From the NCBI GenBank assembly GCA_902566635.1, contig CACFJP010000006.1:1-64000 (forward strand): a stretch of 64,000 bases of DNA, written 5' to 3'. Both the position numbers and the translations under genes were made by a program. The notes beneath the pieces were generated by a model. The model was not told the origin of the DNA. It was given only the letters and a program-made list of their open reading frames with translations, and did no database searches. Numbering within the stretch: the stretch's first letter is position 1; each line of letters begins with the position of its first letter. This stretch comes from an uncultured Bacteroidota bacterium (lineage in GTDB: Bacteria > Bacteroidota > Bacteroidia > Flavobacteriales > Flavobacteriaceae). Positions 50,349 through 59,573 of the stretch are shown one piece after another.

Positions 50349-51671
50349 TTAAGCCTTACTCCTTTTAGTTGTAATGTAGCCATACGTTGCTACAACCGCT
50401 AAGCAGATCAATGGTAAAATAAACGAGAACTTAACCTCTGGAATAAATCCTATGATATTCAAATCAGCAAATCCATCTCCTCCCCAATCTAGTATCCATC
50501 CTTGCGCTACAGGCATTAATGCGCCACCAACGATTGCCATAACTAATCCAGCAGAACCAATTTTAGATTCATCTCCCATACCTTCAAGGGCAATGCCGTA
50601 AATAGTTGGGAACATTATTGACATAAAAATGGATATTGAAACTAATGAAATTAGACCTAACATTCCTGGAAGCAAAATAGCTCCTGCACTACAAATTACA
50701 CCTCCTATCCCAAAAAGCATTAGCATTTTTGAAGGATTTATGTTTTTCATCAATGCGGTACCTATCCAACGACCAATTAGGAATGATATCATCGCCGCAA
50801 TATTATAATTTGTAGCAGTAAGATTAGAAACTGAACTTTCATTTAGGTTATCTACATATTGAAAAATATAGGTCCAACACATAATCTGTGCACCTACATA
50901 AAAGGCTTGTGTTATTACTCCAAAAAGATAGTTACGATTCGCAAACAGCTTGTTAAATGATTCATATACTGACATTTTATCTTCAGCTGCAGTTTTTGGC
51001 ATCTTTGTAAATAAAATTATGAGCATAATTAATAAGACCAAAATTCCTAGCCCGATGTAAGGAATACTAATTATCCCCAAATCATTTTCTCTAATAGCTG
51101 CCAGTTCTAGTCCAGATAAAGCATTATAGGCTTCAGTTGTATAGTCGTCAGACCTTAAAGCGCCTATGACAAATACCTGCGCAATAATCATTCCCGTTAA
51201 AGACCCAATTGGATTGAACGCCTGAGCTAAGTTTAATCTTCTTGTAGAGGTTTCTTTATCTCCCAATGATAAAATTAATGGATTTGAAGTGGTTTCTAAA
51301 AAAGCTAATCCACATGTAATTACCCAAAGTGATATTAAAAAGAAAGCGAATTCTTCGAAAGCTGCCGCAGGATAAAACAAAAAAGAACCAATGGCATAAA
51401 ATATCAACCCTAAAATAATTCCAGATTTATAGCTATATTTTCTTATAAACAAAGCTGCTGGTAGAGCCATAAAGAAGTATCCAAAATAAAATGCAAACTG
51501 AACTAAAGATGCCTGTACGTTTGAAAGCTCTGGCATTACCTTTTTAAACGCAGAAACCATTGGATTTGTTAAATCATTGGCAATTCCCCACAAAGCAAAT
51601 AGGGAGGTAATAATTATAAATGGAAAAAGTAACTCTTTTCTAACGACTGGGATTTTTGCTATTTTATTCAT
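50349..51671 (-). CDS. fucP: L-fucose:H+ symporter permease
   Basis: 'PFIIITSLFALWGIANDLTNPMVSAFKKVMPELSNVQASLVQFAFYFGYFFMALPAALFIRKYSYKSGIILGL'. Confidence 0.93.
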   Translation of the reverse strand: MNKIAKIPVVRKELLFPFIIITSLFALWGIANDLTNPMVSAFKKVMPELSNVQASLVQFAFYFGYFFMALPAALFIRKYSYKSGIILGLIFYAIGSFLFYPAAAFEEFAFFLISLWVITCGLAFLETTSNPLILSLGDKETSTRRLNLAQAFNPIGSLTGMIIAQVFVIGALRSDDYTTEAYNALSGLELAAIRENDLGIISIPYIGLGILVLLIMLIILFTKMPKTAAEDKMSVYESFNKLFANRNYLFGVITQAFYVGAQIMCWTYIFQYVDNLNESSVSNLTATNYNIAAMISFLIGRWIGTALMKNINPSKMLMLFGIGGVICSAGAILLPGMLGLISLVSISIFMSIMFPTIYGIALEGMGDESKIGSAGLVMAIVGGALMPVAQGWILDWGGDGFADLNIIGFIPEVKFSFILPLICLAVVATYGYITTKRSKA

Positions 51672-51755
51672 TTTATACCAATATCAATATTCGCAAATTA
51701 GTCAAACAACCAGATGATAATGAACTCATTTGTAACATATAGTACAACAAAAGTT

Positions 51756-52547
51756 CTACTCTGTCAAAAGAGATCTATCTAAATGTACATAACCACCATC
51801 ACAAAACAAAAACTGTCCAGTTGTATGTGAGGACTTATTTGAAATTGTGAATAATGCAGTGTGTGCAATTTCATCTGTTGTAGTCATTCTATTTTCTAAT
51901 GGAATTTTATTTATGATAGATTTTAATTTCTCTTCGCCGTTCTCCAAAGTTTTAATCCAAGCAGCATAAGCGGGGGTAAAACTTTCGGCAATGATTATTG
52001 CATTAACTCGAATTCCGGCTTTGATTAAATCTACAGCCCATTCTCTAGTTAATCCTAAAACACCCCCTTTAGACGCGGCATATCCCGAAGTTCCTCCCTG
52101 ACCTGTAAGACCAACTTTTGAACCAATATTTAAAATGTTTCCTTTTGAAGATTTTAAATAAGGTAGCGCATGTTTTACGACTAAAAAATAACTCACTAAA
52201 TTAAGTTTCAACGACCACATAAAATCTTCGTATGAAGCATTTAAACCAACGCCGTCATTAACACCAACATTGTTGATTACCACATCAATTCTTCCATACT
52301 TTTTAGCAATAGTATTCACTGCATTTTCTATCTGGTCTGGATCTGTCACATCAGTTTTACAAAATGTAGCATTAATTCCTTTTTTCTGAATTTCTTCAAC
52401 ATATTCAAAACCTCTATCATTTCTGTCAATAATTGCAGGAATAGCTCCTTCATTAACCAAATGTCCTAACATCGTTTCGCCTATACTTCCCTTAATTCCG
52501 GCAGCACCAGAAATTACTACTACTTTATCTTTTAATTCTAAATCCAT
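51756..52547 (-). CDS. SDR family oxidoreductase, probable L-fucose dehydrogenase
   Basis: 'VVVISGAAGIKGSIG', 'VINNVGVNDG', 'SGYAASKGGVLGLTREWAVDL', 'TGQFLFCDGGYVHLDRSL'; next to a lactonase and fucP. Confidence 0.8.
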   Translation of the reverse strand: MDLELKDKVVVISGAAGIKGSIGETMLGHLVNEGAIPAIIDRNDRGFEYVEEIQKKGINATFCKTDVTDPDQIENAVNTIAKKYGRIDVVINNVGVNDGVGLNASYEDFMWSLKLNLVSYFLVVKHALPYLKSSKGNILNIGSKVGLTGQGGTSGYAASKGGVLGLTREWAVDLIKAGIRVNAIIIAESFTPAYAAWIKTLENGEEKLKSIINKIPLENRMTTTDEIAHTALFTISNKSSHTTGQFLFCDGGYVHLDRSLLTE

Positions 52548-52556
52548 CGTAAATAT

Positions 52557-53387
52557 TTATTTTAAGTTGTAAAATTTAGCGGCATTTCCACCCATAATAG
52601 CATCTTGCTGTTCTTGACTAAGGTCTGAAATAAAATCTGTAACTAAAGCCTTTACGGTAGAATAGTTGCCGGCAACCAAACATACAGGCCAATCTGAACC
52701 ATACATAACTCTACCTGCTCCAAAAGATTCTAATACCAACTTCATGTAAGGATGAACTAGTTCTGGGGTCCAGGTCTTATAATCTGCTTCTGTGATCATA
52801 CCGGAAATTTTGCAGTATACTTTTTGGTTTTTAGCAATTTCTCGCATCATAACCGCCCAACCTTCAAAAAAGCCATCTTTTATGTAAGGTTTTGCTATAT
52901 GATCTATCACAAATTTTTGGTTAGGAAACTTCTTTACTAATTCTAAAGCTGCTCCTAGTTGATGTGGAAAGATTAGAATATCGTAGCACAAATCATACTT
53001 ACCAAGAAGCTCTATTCCATTCAAAAATTCTGGACGTAGCATAAAATTATGATCTTGCTCTTCCTGAACTACATGCCTAAAACCTTTAACTACATCATAC
53101 TTTTTATACTTTAATAAATCTTCTTCGATAGATTCAGATCGAAGATCTACCCAACCTACAACACCTTTAATAAAGTTGTTATTTTCTGCAAGAGAAATTA
53201 AAAAATCGGTTTCTTCCGTAGTTTGATCTGCTTGAACAGCTACACAAGCATCTACTCCATTTTCATCAAATACTTTTTGTAAATCATCACTTAGAAAATC
53301 GCGTCTGATTACAGACATTTCATCATCTATCCACGAGTGTTTTTCAGCTTCATAATTCCAAAAATGTTGATGTGAATCTATAATCAT
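52557..53387 (-). CDS. Amidohydrolase family, probable L-fuconolactonase
   Basis: 'IIDSHQHFWNYEAEKHSWIDDEMSVIRRDFL', 'VVGWVDLRSE', 'VIDHIAKPYI', 'MYGSDWPVC'. Confidence 0.88.
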   Translation of the reverse strand: MIIDSHQHFWNYEAEKHSWIDDEMSVIRRDFLSDDLQKVFDENGVDACVAVQADQTTEETDFLISLAENNNFIKGVVGWVDLRSESIEEDLLKYKKYDVVKGFRHVVQEEQDHNFMLRPEFLNGIELLGKYDLCYDILIFPHQLGAALELVKKFPNQKFVIDHIAKPYIKDGFFEGWAVMMREIAKNQKVYCKISGMITEADYKTWTPELVHPYMKLVLESFGAGRVMYGSDWPVCLVAGNYSTVKALVTDFISDLSQEQQDAIMGGNAAKFYNLK

Positions 53388-53432
53388 ATCCTTTTTTTAT
53401 ATTTAAATTGTATTTTTTTAGGCTTTAATGTT

Positions 53433-54872
53433 TTAACACTTTATAAAATCATTCAATGCTTCTTTCATACCATTCTTAGTAATTGCTTTTAAGCTTGTAG
53501 TAACTTCCTCAAGCAAACCACTGAATTGAGTTAAATCAATTCCCCAGAATTCTAAATTCTGCAAAGTTGCTTTTGTAACAGCTTTTACATCTGATGCTCT
53601 CCATTGAGCAGCAAAGAAATCTAATACAGACTGATCGTCTTTTAGAGGGATATTTACTCCATTTCTGTCTCCATCATAGAAAGCAATTAAGGCAGCTAAT
53701 GAGAACAATAAGCGCTTTGGAAATGCATTTTCTCTTTTGATATATTCTAAAACGGAGGGCAAAACACGTGTTTTATATTTAGATATTGAGTTTAAAGAAA
53801 TGCTAAGCAAATCATGTTCTAAATATGGATTTCTAAATCTTTCTAAGACAGCATTTGAAAATTGAATTAACTCTTGCTCTGGCAAATCAAGAGTAGGGCA
53901 TATTTCTTCAAAAATAGCATCCTTTATAAACTTACCAACAACTTCATCTTCTAGGGATTCACGAACTTTATCAATTCCATATAAATAGCTTACAGGAACC
54001 AAACTTGTATGGGCTCCATTTAAAATACGAACCTTACGGGTTCTGTAAGGCTCCATATTATTTGTGAAGACTATGTTTAAACCACAGGGTTTAGCAGGAA
54101 TTTCATTTTTCACTGAGTCTGGTGCCTCAATCACCCACAAGTGGAATTGCTCTCCCTCAACAACTAAATTATCTATGTAACCCAATTCTTTTGTAATAGT
54201 ATCCATTTTATCTCTAGGGTATCCAGGTACAATACGATCTACGAGTGTATTACAAAAAATATTATTATTATTTATCCAAGAAATAAAGTCTTTACCTAGA
54301 TTCCAATCAATGGCATATTGAAGTACAATCTTCTTTAAATTGTCTCCGTTTCTATCAATCAATTCACAAGGCATTACAATCATTCCTTTTTCTGAAGCTC
54401 CGTAAAAAAAATGGAATCTTTTGAACAACAATGCTGTTAATTTTCCAGGAAAGCTTGCTTGAGGAGCATCTTCTAGTTTGTCTTTAGGGTTATAACAAAT
54501 ACCAGCTTCAGTTGTATTTGAAATCACAAATCTGAGATTCGGGTTCTCAGCATTTGCTAAATACGCATCATAATCTTCATAGGGATTGATTCCCCTTTTT
54601 ATACAATCAACAACTTTTCGTTCGCTTAAAACTTTGCCATTTTTAATTCCGTTCATGTATAAGGTATATAAACCATCTTGATCATTAAGTGTTTTTATTA
54701 AGCCATTAGCTATTGGCTGAACAACCACTGTACCAGCATCAAAATTGGCATGATGGTTCATTTCATGTATCATCCAATTGGCAAAAGCTCTTAAAAAATT
54801 ACCTTCACCAAACTGCAAAATTCTTTCAGTATATGAATCAGCCTGGAATGTGCTTCTATTAAGGGCGTTCAT
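53433..54872 (-). CDS. uxaB: Tagaturonate reductase (UxaB-like; mannitol dehydrogenase superfamily)
   Basis: 'RILQFGEGNFLRAFANWMIHEMN', 'FVISNTTEAGICY', 'KVRILNGAHTSLVPVSYL'. Confidence 0.9.
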   Translation of the reverse strand: MNALNRSTFQADSYTERILQFGEGNFLRAFANWMIHEMNHHANFDAGTVVVQPIANGLIKTLNDQDGLYTLYMNGIKNGKVLSERKVVDCIKRGINPYEDYDAYLANAENPNLRFVISNTTEAGICYNPKDKLEDAPQASFPGKLTALLFKRFHFFYGASEKGMIVMPCELIDRNGDNLKKIVLQYAIDWNLGKDFISWINNNNIFCNTLVDRIVPGYPRDKMDTITKELGYIDNLVVEGEQFHLWVIEAPDSVKNEIPAKPCGLNIVFTNNMEPYRTRKVRILNGAHTSLVPVSYLYGIDKVRESLEDEVVGKFIKDAIFEEICPTLDLPEQELIQFSNAVLERFRNPYLEHDLLSISLNSISKYKTRVLPSVLEYIKRENAFPKRLLFSLAALIAFYDGDRNGVNIPLKDDQSVLDFFAAQWRASDVKAVTKATLQNLEFWGIDLTQFSGLLEEVTTSLKAITKNGMKEALNDFIKC

Positions 54873-54899
54873 ATTTATGCATTTTTCTTCAATTTTCGT

Positions 54900-56552
54900 C
54901 TACAAAGACACTCCTCTTTTCCAAGGAATAAAATCGTTATTCCCTTGTTTCATTGCCTTTGATGAAACCTTTCCACTAGCCACAGCTATGATATACTCCA
55001 AAATCTTTTCTCCCATACTTTCAATGGTTTCTTCGCCACTTATCACTGTTCCTGCATTAATGTCAATTATGTCATTCATGCGATTGTAGAGATCTGTATT
55101 ACTTGACAATTTTAGTACTGGGGTAATAGGATTTCCCGTCGGAGTTCCCAATCCGGTAGTAAACACGGTAATATTGCAACCAGAACCAGCAAGTCCTGTT
55201 GTACTTTCTACATCATTACCTGGCGTACACAATAAATTCAATCCTGGTTTTTTAACTTGTTCTGTGTAATCCAGAACATCAACAATTGGAGAAGTTCCAC
55301 CTTTTTTAGCGGCTCCTGCCGATTTCATAGCATCAGTAATTAAACCATCTTTAATATTTCCAGGAGAAGGATTGCTTTCAAAACCAGAACCAACTGCTAC
55401 AGCTGCTGCTGAATAGGCACGCATAATTTTGTAAAACTTTCGAGCGGATAGCTTGGTTTCACATCTGTTAATAATTTCTTGTTCAACACCATTTAACTCT
55501 GGGAATTCAGATAATACAGGCGAACCACCTAATGCAACCAACAGATCAGAGCAATAACCTAGAGCTGGATTTGCAGAAATACCTGAAAACCCATCCGATC
55601 CTCCACATTCCAAGCCTAATACCAGTTTGCCTAAAGGCGCTGGTTTTCTTACTATCTTATTGGCTTCAACCAATCCTAAAAAAGTGCGCTTTACTGCTTC
55701 TTCTATGAGCTTTCTTTCACTATCCATCTTTTGTTGCTCTAAGATGTAAACGGGTTTCTTAAAATTTTGATCAAAATCGTTCAATGATTTTTGCATCATT
55801 TCAACTTGAGCATTCTGACAACCCAAACTTAAAATTGTAGCTCCTGCAACATTAGGATTTGTGATATATCCAGCTAATAACTGGCATAACACTTCAGCAT
55901 CTTTGCGAGTACCTCCACATCCACCGTCGTGTTTTAAAAACTTAATACCATCTACATTTGGAAATAGTCTATTTTTAAAGATTTCTTCTGCCGTATTTAT
56001 TATTGGTGTATTTAAAATTTCATCTAAAGTAGCACCTGCTTTATACTGCTCAATCAAGGCATCTGTGTTAACTGCAAAGTCCTTTGCGGTTTGATACCCT
56101 AACTTTTCAGAGAGTGCAGCTTCCATAACGTCTAAATTCCTGTTCTCACAGAAAGTCAATGGAATTACCAGCCAAAAGTTAGCTGTTCCTACTTTGCCAT
56201 CTGATCTATGATAGCCATCAAATGTACGTCCATCAAATTTTGAAATATCCGGGGTAACCCAATTGTAATTTTTATTTTTTTCTGTATACTCAGCCGATGA
56301 ATGCTTTACATTAAAAGTAGTAATTGCACTGCCTGCTTTAATTGGCTGGATAGCCTTTCCAATTAGCAATCCATACATAAATATTTCATCATCTACTGCA
56401 AAATCGTTTAAAGCGAATTTATGCTTCTGCTTAATGTCCTCTTTCAAGACAACTTTTTGCTTACCTATTTTTGTAAAAAGCCCTTTTTCTAGATTGGTTA
56501 TTGCAACAATTACATTGTCTCTTGGGTCTATTTGTAAATAGTTTTTCTGCAT
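54900..56552 (-). CDS. uxaA: Altronate dehydratase family protein (UxaA-like, SAF + catalytic domains)
   Basis: 'TFDGYHRSDGKVGTANFWLVIPLTFCENRN', 'LKHDGGCGG', 'LGLECGGSDGFSGISANPALGYCSDLL', 'GSGCNITVFTTGLGTPTGNPITPVLKLSSN'. Confidence 0.92.
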   Translation of the reverse strand: MQKNYLQIDPRDNVIVAITNLEKGLFTKIGKQKVVLKEDIKQKHKFALNDFAVDDEIFMYGLLIGKAIQPIKAGSAITTFNVKHSSAEYTEKNKNYNWVTPDISKFDGRTFDGYHRSDGKVGTANFWLVIPLTFCENRNLDVMEAALSEKLGYQTAKDFAVNTDALIEQYKAGATLDEILNTPIINTAEEIFKNRLFPNVDGIKFLKHDGGCGGTRKDAEVLCQLLAGYITNPNVAGATILSLGCQNAQVEMMQKSLNDFDQNFKKPVYILEQQKMDSERKLIEEAVKRTFLGLVEANKIVRKPAPLGKLVLGLECGGSDGFSGISANPALGYCSDLLVALGGSPVLSEFPELNGVEQEIINRCETKLSARKFYKIMRAYSAAAVAVGSGFESNPSPGNIKDGLITDAMKSAGAAKKGGTSPIVDVLDYTEQVKKPGLNLLCTPGNDVESTTGLAGSGCNITVFTTGLGTPTGNPITPVLKLSSNTDLYNRMNDIIDINAGTVISGEETIESMGEKILEYIIAVASGKVSSKAMKQGNNDFIPWKRGVSL

Positions 56553-56553
56553 C

Positions 56554-56769
56554 TTATCTCCTGAAAGGTTTAATAATATCTTGTACTTTCCTTACATACA
56601 TTTTCAATTCAGCAAAATCTTCATCTATTCCGAAATTAGCTAATGAAACTGCTACATTAGATTCGCCATAACTACATACCAAATCAAAATTTGTGGCCTG
56701 TGAAAATATTAAAAGCCCTATGGGCGCTAACCGTAGCATAATGTCTCCAATTGTCACAACTCTACCAAT
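56554..56769 (-). pseudogene. N-terminal remnant of a PfkB-family sugar kinase (2-keto-3-deoxygluconate kinase-like)
   Basis: Reading '(RV)VTIGDIMLRLAPIGLLIFSQATNFDLVCSYGESNVAVSLANFGIDEDF' matches a KdgK N-terminus, but stops about 67 aa in after unrelated residues; no ATG start at the expected place. Confidence 0.75.
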
Positions 56770-56790
56770 CTAATTTTTATTTATTTAAAT

Positions 56791-57804
56791 TTATGAATTA
56801 AAATTTACAGTTGCTTTCATCACACCTGATTCTGGATCCAACCAACTGTCAAAATCCTCTATCATTTCTGTAAGCGAAACGTTATGAGTGATAAATGACT
56901 CTGTTGGAAATTGATTTATTACACTAATTACGTACTCAAAATCCTCAATATTAGCATTTCGGCTACATATTAAAGTCATTTCTTTAGCATGCACTTTTGG
57001 ATGCATATAAGTTAACTCTCCCTTATACAAACCAACTAATACAAATCTTCCTCCATGCGACATATAATCCGGACATGACTCTAAAGCATATTTATTTCCT
57101 GAAGCGTCGAAAACAGCATCACACAAGTCTCCATTAGTAATTTCTATTACTTGTTTAATAGTACTGTCTCCAGCTTTCAAAATATAATCTACTCCAATTT
57201 GATCTTTAGCAAATTTCAAACGTTTTTCGTTCGTATCTATTGCAATGACTTTAGCTCCGGAAATTTGTGCTAATTTAATTATGCCAATTCCAATTGGTCC
57301 ACAACCAACTACTGCTATAGTTTCTCCAGCTAAAATATTAGATCTCCTCAGGGCATGAGCACCAATTGCTAATGGTTCTACTATTGCCATTTGGTCGTTT
57401 GACAAGTGGTTTGCTGACAACAAAATATCTACTGGAACAGAAATTTGCTCCTGCATTCCACCATCATCATGAACACCTAAAACGGAAATATTTGTGCAAC
57501 AGTTTGTTTTACCTTTTCTACAAGCAATACACTGACCACAACTTATATAAGGCACAACTATAACCTTATCTCCTTTCTTGATACCTTTTTCATTTTCGCC
57601 AATTTCTAAAACTTCTGAGGCTAACTCATGCCCTAAAATTCTCGGATAGGTAAAAAATGCCTGATTCCCGGCATAAGCATGTAAATCGGTACCACAAATT
57701 CCAACCATATTAATTTTTAATAAGGCTTCATTTTCTTTTCTAACTGGCGCTTCTTTCTCTTTTAATAGAAACTCTCCAGGTTTTTCACAAACTATATATT
57801 TCAT
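56791..57804 (-). CDS. Zinc-dependent medium-chain alcohol/sugar dehydrogenase
   Basis: 'GICGTDLHAYAGNQAFFTYPRILGHELASEVLEIG', 'CIACRKGKTNCCTNISVLGVHDDGG', 'VVGCGPIGIGIIKLAQ'. Confidence 0.9.
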   Translation of the reverse strand: MKYIVCEKPGEFLLKEKEAPVRKENEALLKINMVGICGTDLHAYAGNQAFFTYPRILGHELASEVLEIGENEKGIKKGDKVIVVPYISCGQCIACRKGKTNCCTNISVLGVHDDGGMQEQISVPVDILLSANHLSNDQMAIVEPLAIGAHALRRSNILAGETIAVVGCGPIGIGIIKLAQISGAKVIAIDTNEKRLKFAKDQIGVDYILKAGDSTIKQVIEITNGDLCDAVFDASGNKYALESCPDYMSHGGRFVLVGLYKGELTYMHPKVHAKEMTLICSRNANIEDFEYVISVINQFPTESFITHNVSLTEMIEDFDSWLDPESGVMKATVNFNS

Positions 57805-57828
57805 TGCTAAAAATTGCTATGTATTTTT

Positions 57829-59451
57829 TTAATATACAAGTCTGCCATCTATTTCAATTCTAAACGCATTGGCAATATCGTTAATTCCTTGTGTAGGAAA
57901 TTCAATAATCAAACCTTCTTTAGTTTGATTCCAATGAACAACTTCATTTGTGGAAATCAGTGAAATTTTTGAAATACCACCTGTAGCTATTTTTTCATCC
58001 TTGTTTAGACATTTAATGGTATAAGTTCCTGATTCTGGATTTCCTAAAACAATAGCAAACAACTTGGTATTGTCTTTACTTCTTGTAAACCTAACATCAG
58101 CTGCTCCTAATTCTCTAAAAGTCCAACGATAGGATTTTTTACGTTCAACATATTTAAGCATTTCGGTGGTACCCTCAGATGAAACCTTCCATTTTCTAGT
58201 TCCATATATAGCTTCTCCATTTGTATTCAACCAAGTACCAATTCCCTTCATTATTTCAATTTCTTGAGGGTCGATAGAACCATCGCCTATTGGAGTTAAA
58301 GACATCAACATTATTCCACCTCTGCTGACCATATCAATTAGACTTCGTATATGATAAGGCGCTTTATCTTTATAATTCTTATTATTAACATATGACCACG
58401 GATAACTAATTGCCCTGTCCGATAGCCAATACCCTTCTGGTTTCTCTTCCATATCACGACAATTCTCGTAGCAACGCAAGCCAAAACCTAAAGGGAAATT
58501 CCAAACTTTACTGCTTGGTAATTTGTTACAAACCACTACTTCATCACCATCTATTCCTTTTAAATTGTAATAGTCTTGAAATATATTTACTATGGTATCC
58601 TGTGGAACTTCGTCCTTTTTTATTGAGCTAGACAAACCATCAAACCAAAGTACATCTGGGCGATATTTGTTAATTACCTCACGAACTTTATTAGCCCATT
58701 CAGCAGCAAAATTTTCTTTTGATTCAGTTTGAGGATTACGATAAATCCAATCATTTTCCTCATCATAAATATCCCAAATTTTACGCTCTTCTGCTGTATG
58801 ATCTTTACTAAACATATAACCATAACTTCTTGCCATATGGAATGTTGCCAATAACTTCATATCTGTTTTTCTGACCTCCATAGCAATTTCACCATAAATA
58901 TCTCTTTTTGGGCCCGCATCCATTGAATCCCATTTGGTGTATTTAGAGTCCCATAAACAAAAACCATCATGATGCGCTAGACAAATTCCACCAAATTTAG
59001 CACCTCCATTTTTCATTATTGACACCCATTCTTGTGCATCAAACTTTGGGGCATTAAAAATTGGTAAAAAATCTTTGTATCCAAAATCTTCAATTGGACC
59101 ATACTTTTTTTCATGATACTTTTTTACTCCCTTTCTATCCACTCCATTAGGGGAATACAACTCCTTTACATAATCAGGTCCACCATGTGCTGGTACAGAA
59201 TAAATTCCCCAATGCGTGTACATTCCAAATTTGGCATCAATTATCCATTCAGGAATTGACTCTTTAATCAATTCATTCCATAGTGGTGATTTTGGTATAT
59301 TCCAGTCTTTGCCATTTGTTTTTTCAATTTCTTGAGCAACTACAGAAGAATCATTGAGCGTCAGGAATGCTAGTAATACAACTGAACTAAGGGTTCTAAT
59401 ACTCATTTGATTTAGTTTAAATTCTATATTTAAATTTTCAATAATTTTCAA
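57829..59451 (-). CDS. GH29 alpha-L-fucosidase
   Basis: 'WIIDAKFGMYTHWGIYSVPAHGG', 'GICLAHHDGFCLWDSKYTKWDSMDAGPKRDIYGE', 'DVLWFDG', 'LIDMVSRGGIMLMSLTPIGDGSI'. Confidence 0.93.
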   Translation of the reverse strand: MKIIENLNIEFKLNQMSIRTLSSVVLLAFLTLNDSSVVAQEIEKTNGKDWNIPKSPLWNELIKESIPEWIIDAKFGMYTHWGIYSVPAHGGPDYVKELYSPNGVDRKGVKKYHEKKYGPIEDFGYKDFLPIFNAPKFDAQEWVSIMKNGGAKFGGICLAHHDGFCLWDSKYTKWDSMDAGPKRDIYGEIAMEVRKTDMKLLATFHMARSYGYMFSKDHTAEERKIWDIYDEENDWIYRNPQTESKENFAAEWANKVREVINKYRPDVLWFDGLSSSIKKDEVPQDTIVNIFQDYYNLKGIDGDEVVVCNKLPSSKVWNFPLGFGLRCYENCRDMEEKPEGYWLSDRAISYPWSYVNNKNYKDKAPYHIRSLIDMVSRGGIMLMSLTPIGDGSIDPQEIEIMKGIGTWLNTNGEAIYGTRKWKVSSEGTTEMLKYVERKKSYRWTFRELGAADVRFTRSKDNTKLFAIVLGNPESGTYTIKCLNKDEKIATGGISKISLISTNEVVHWNQTKEGLIIEFPTQGINDIANAFRIEIDGRLVY

Positions 59452-59573
59452 AATTTAATTATCTCAATTGAAACAATTACTAACATAAATTCTGCAATAT
59501 TTTTTTAACTTGTATTATTTGTGTTATTCATTGTAAAATATAACCTTGTGTTAAGAAATTATGATATTTAATT

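Noticed and set aside
59452-59573. Possible promoter (tataaccttg, Bacteroidota -7-like) upstream of the divergent GH29 gene
   Set aside because: Only a partial match to TAnnTTTG in very AT-rich DNA; not distinguishable from chance by eye.
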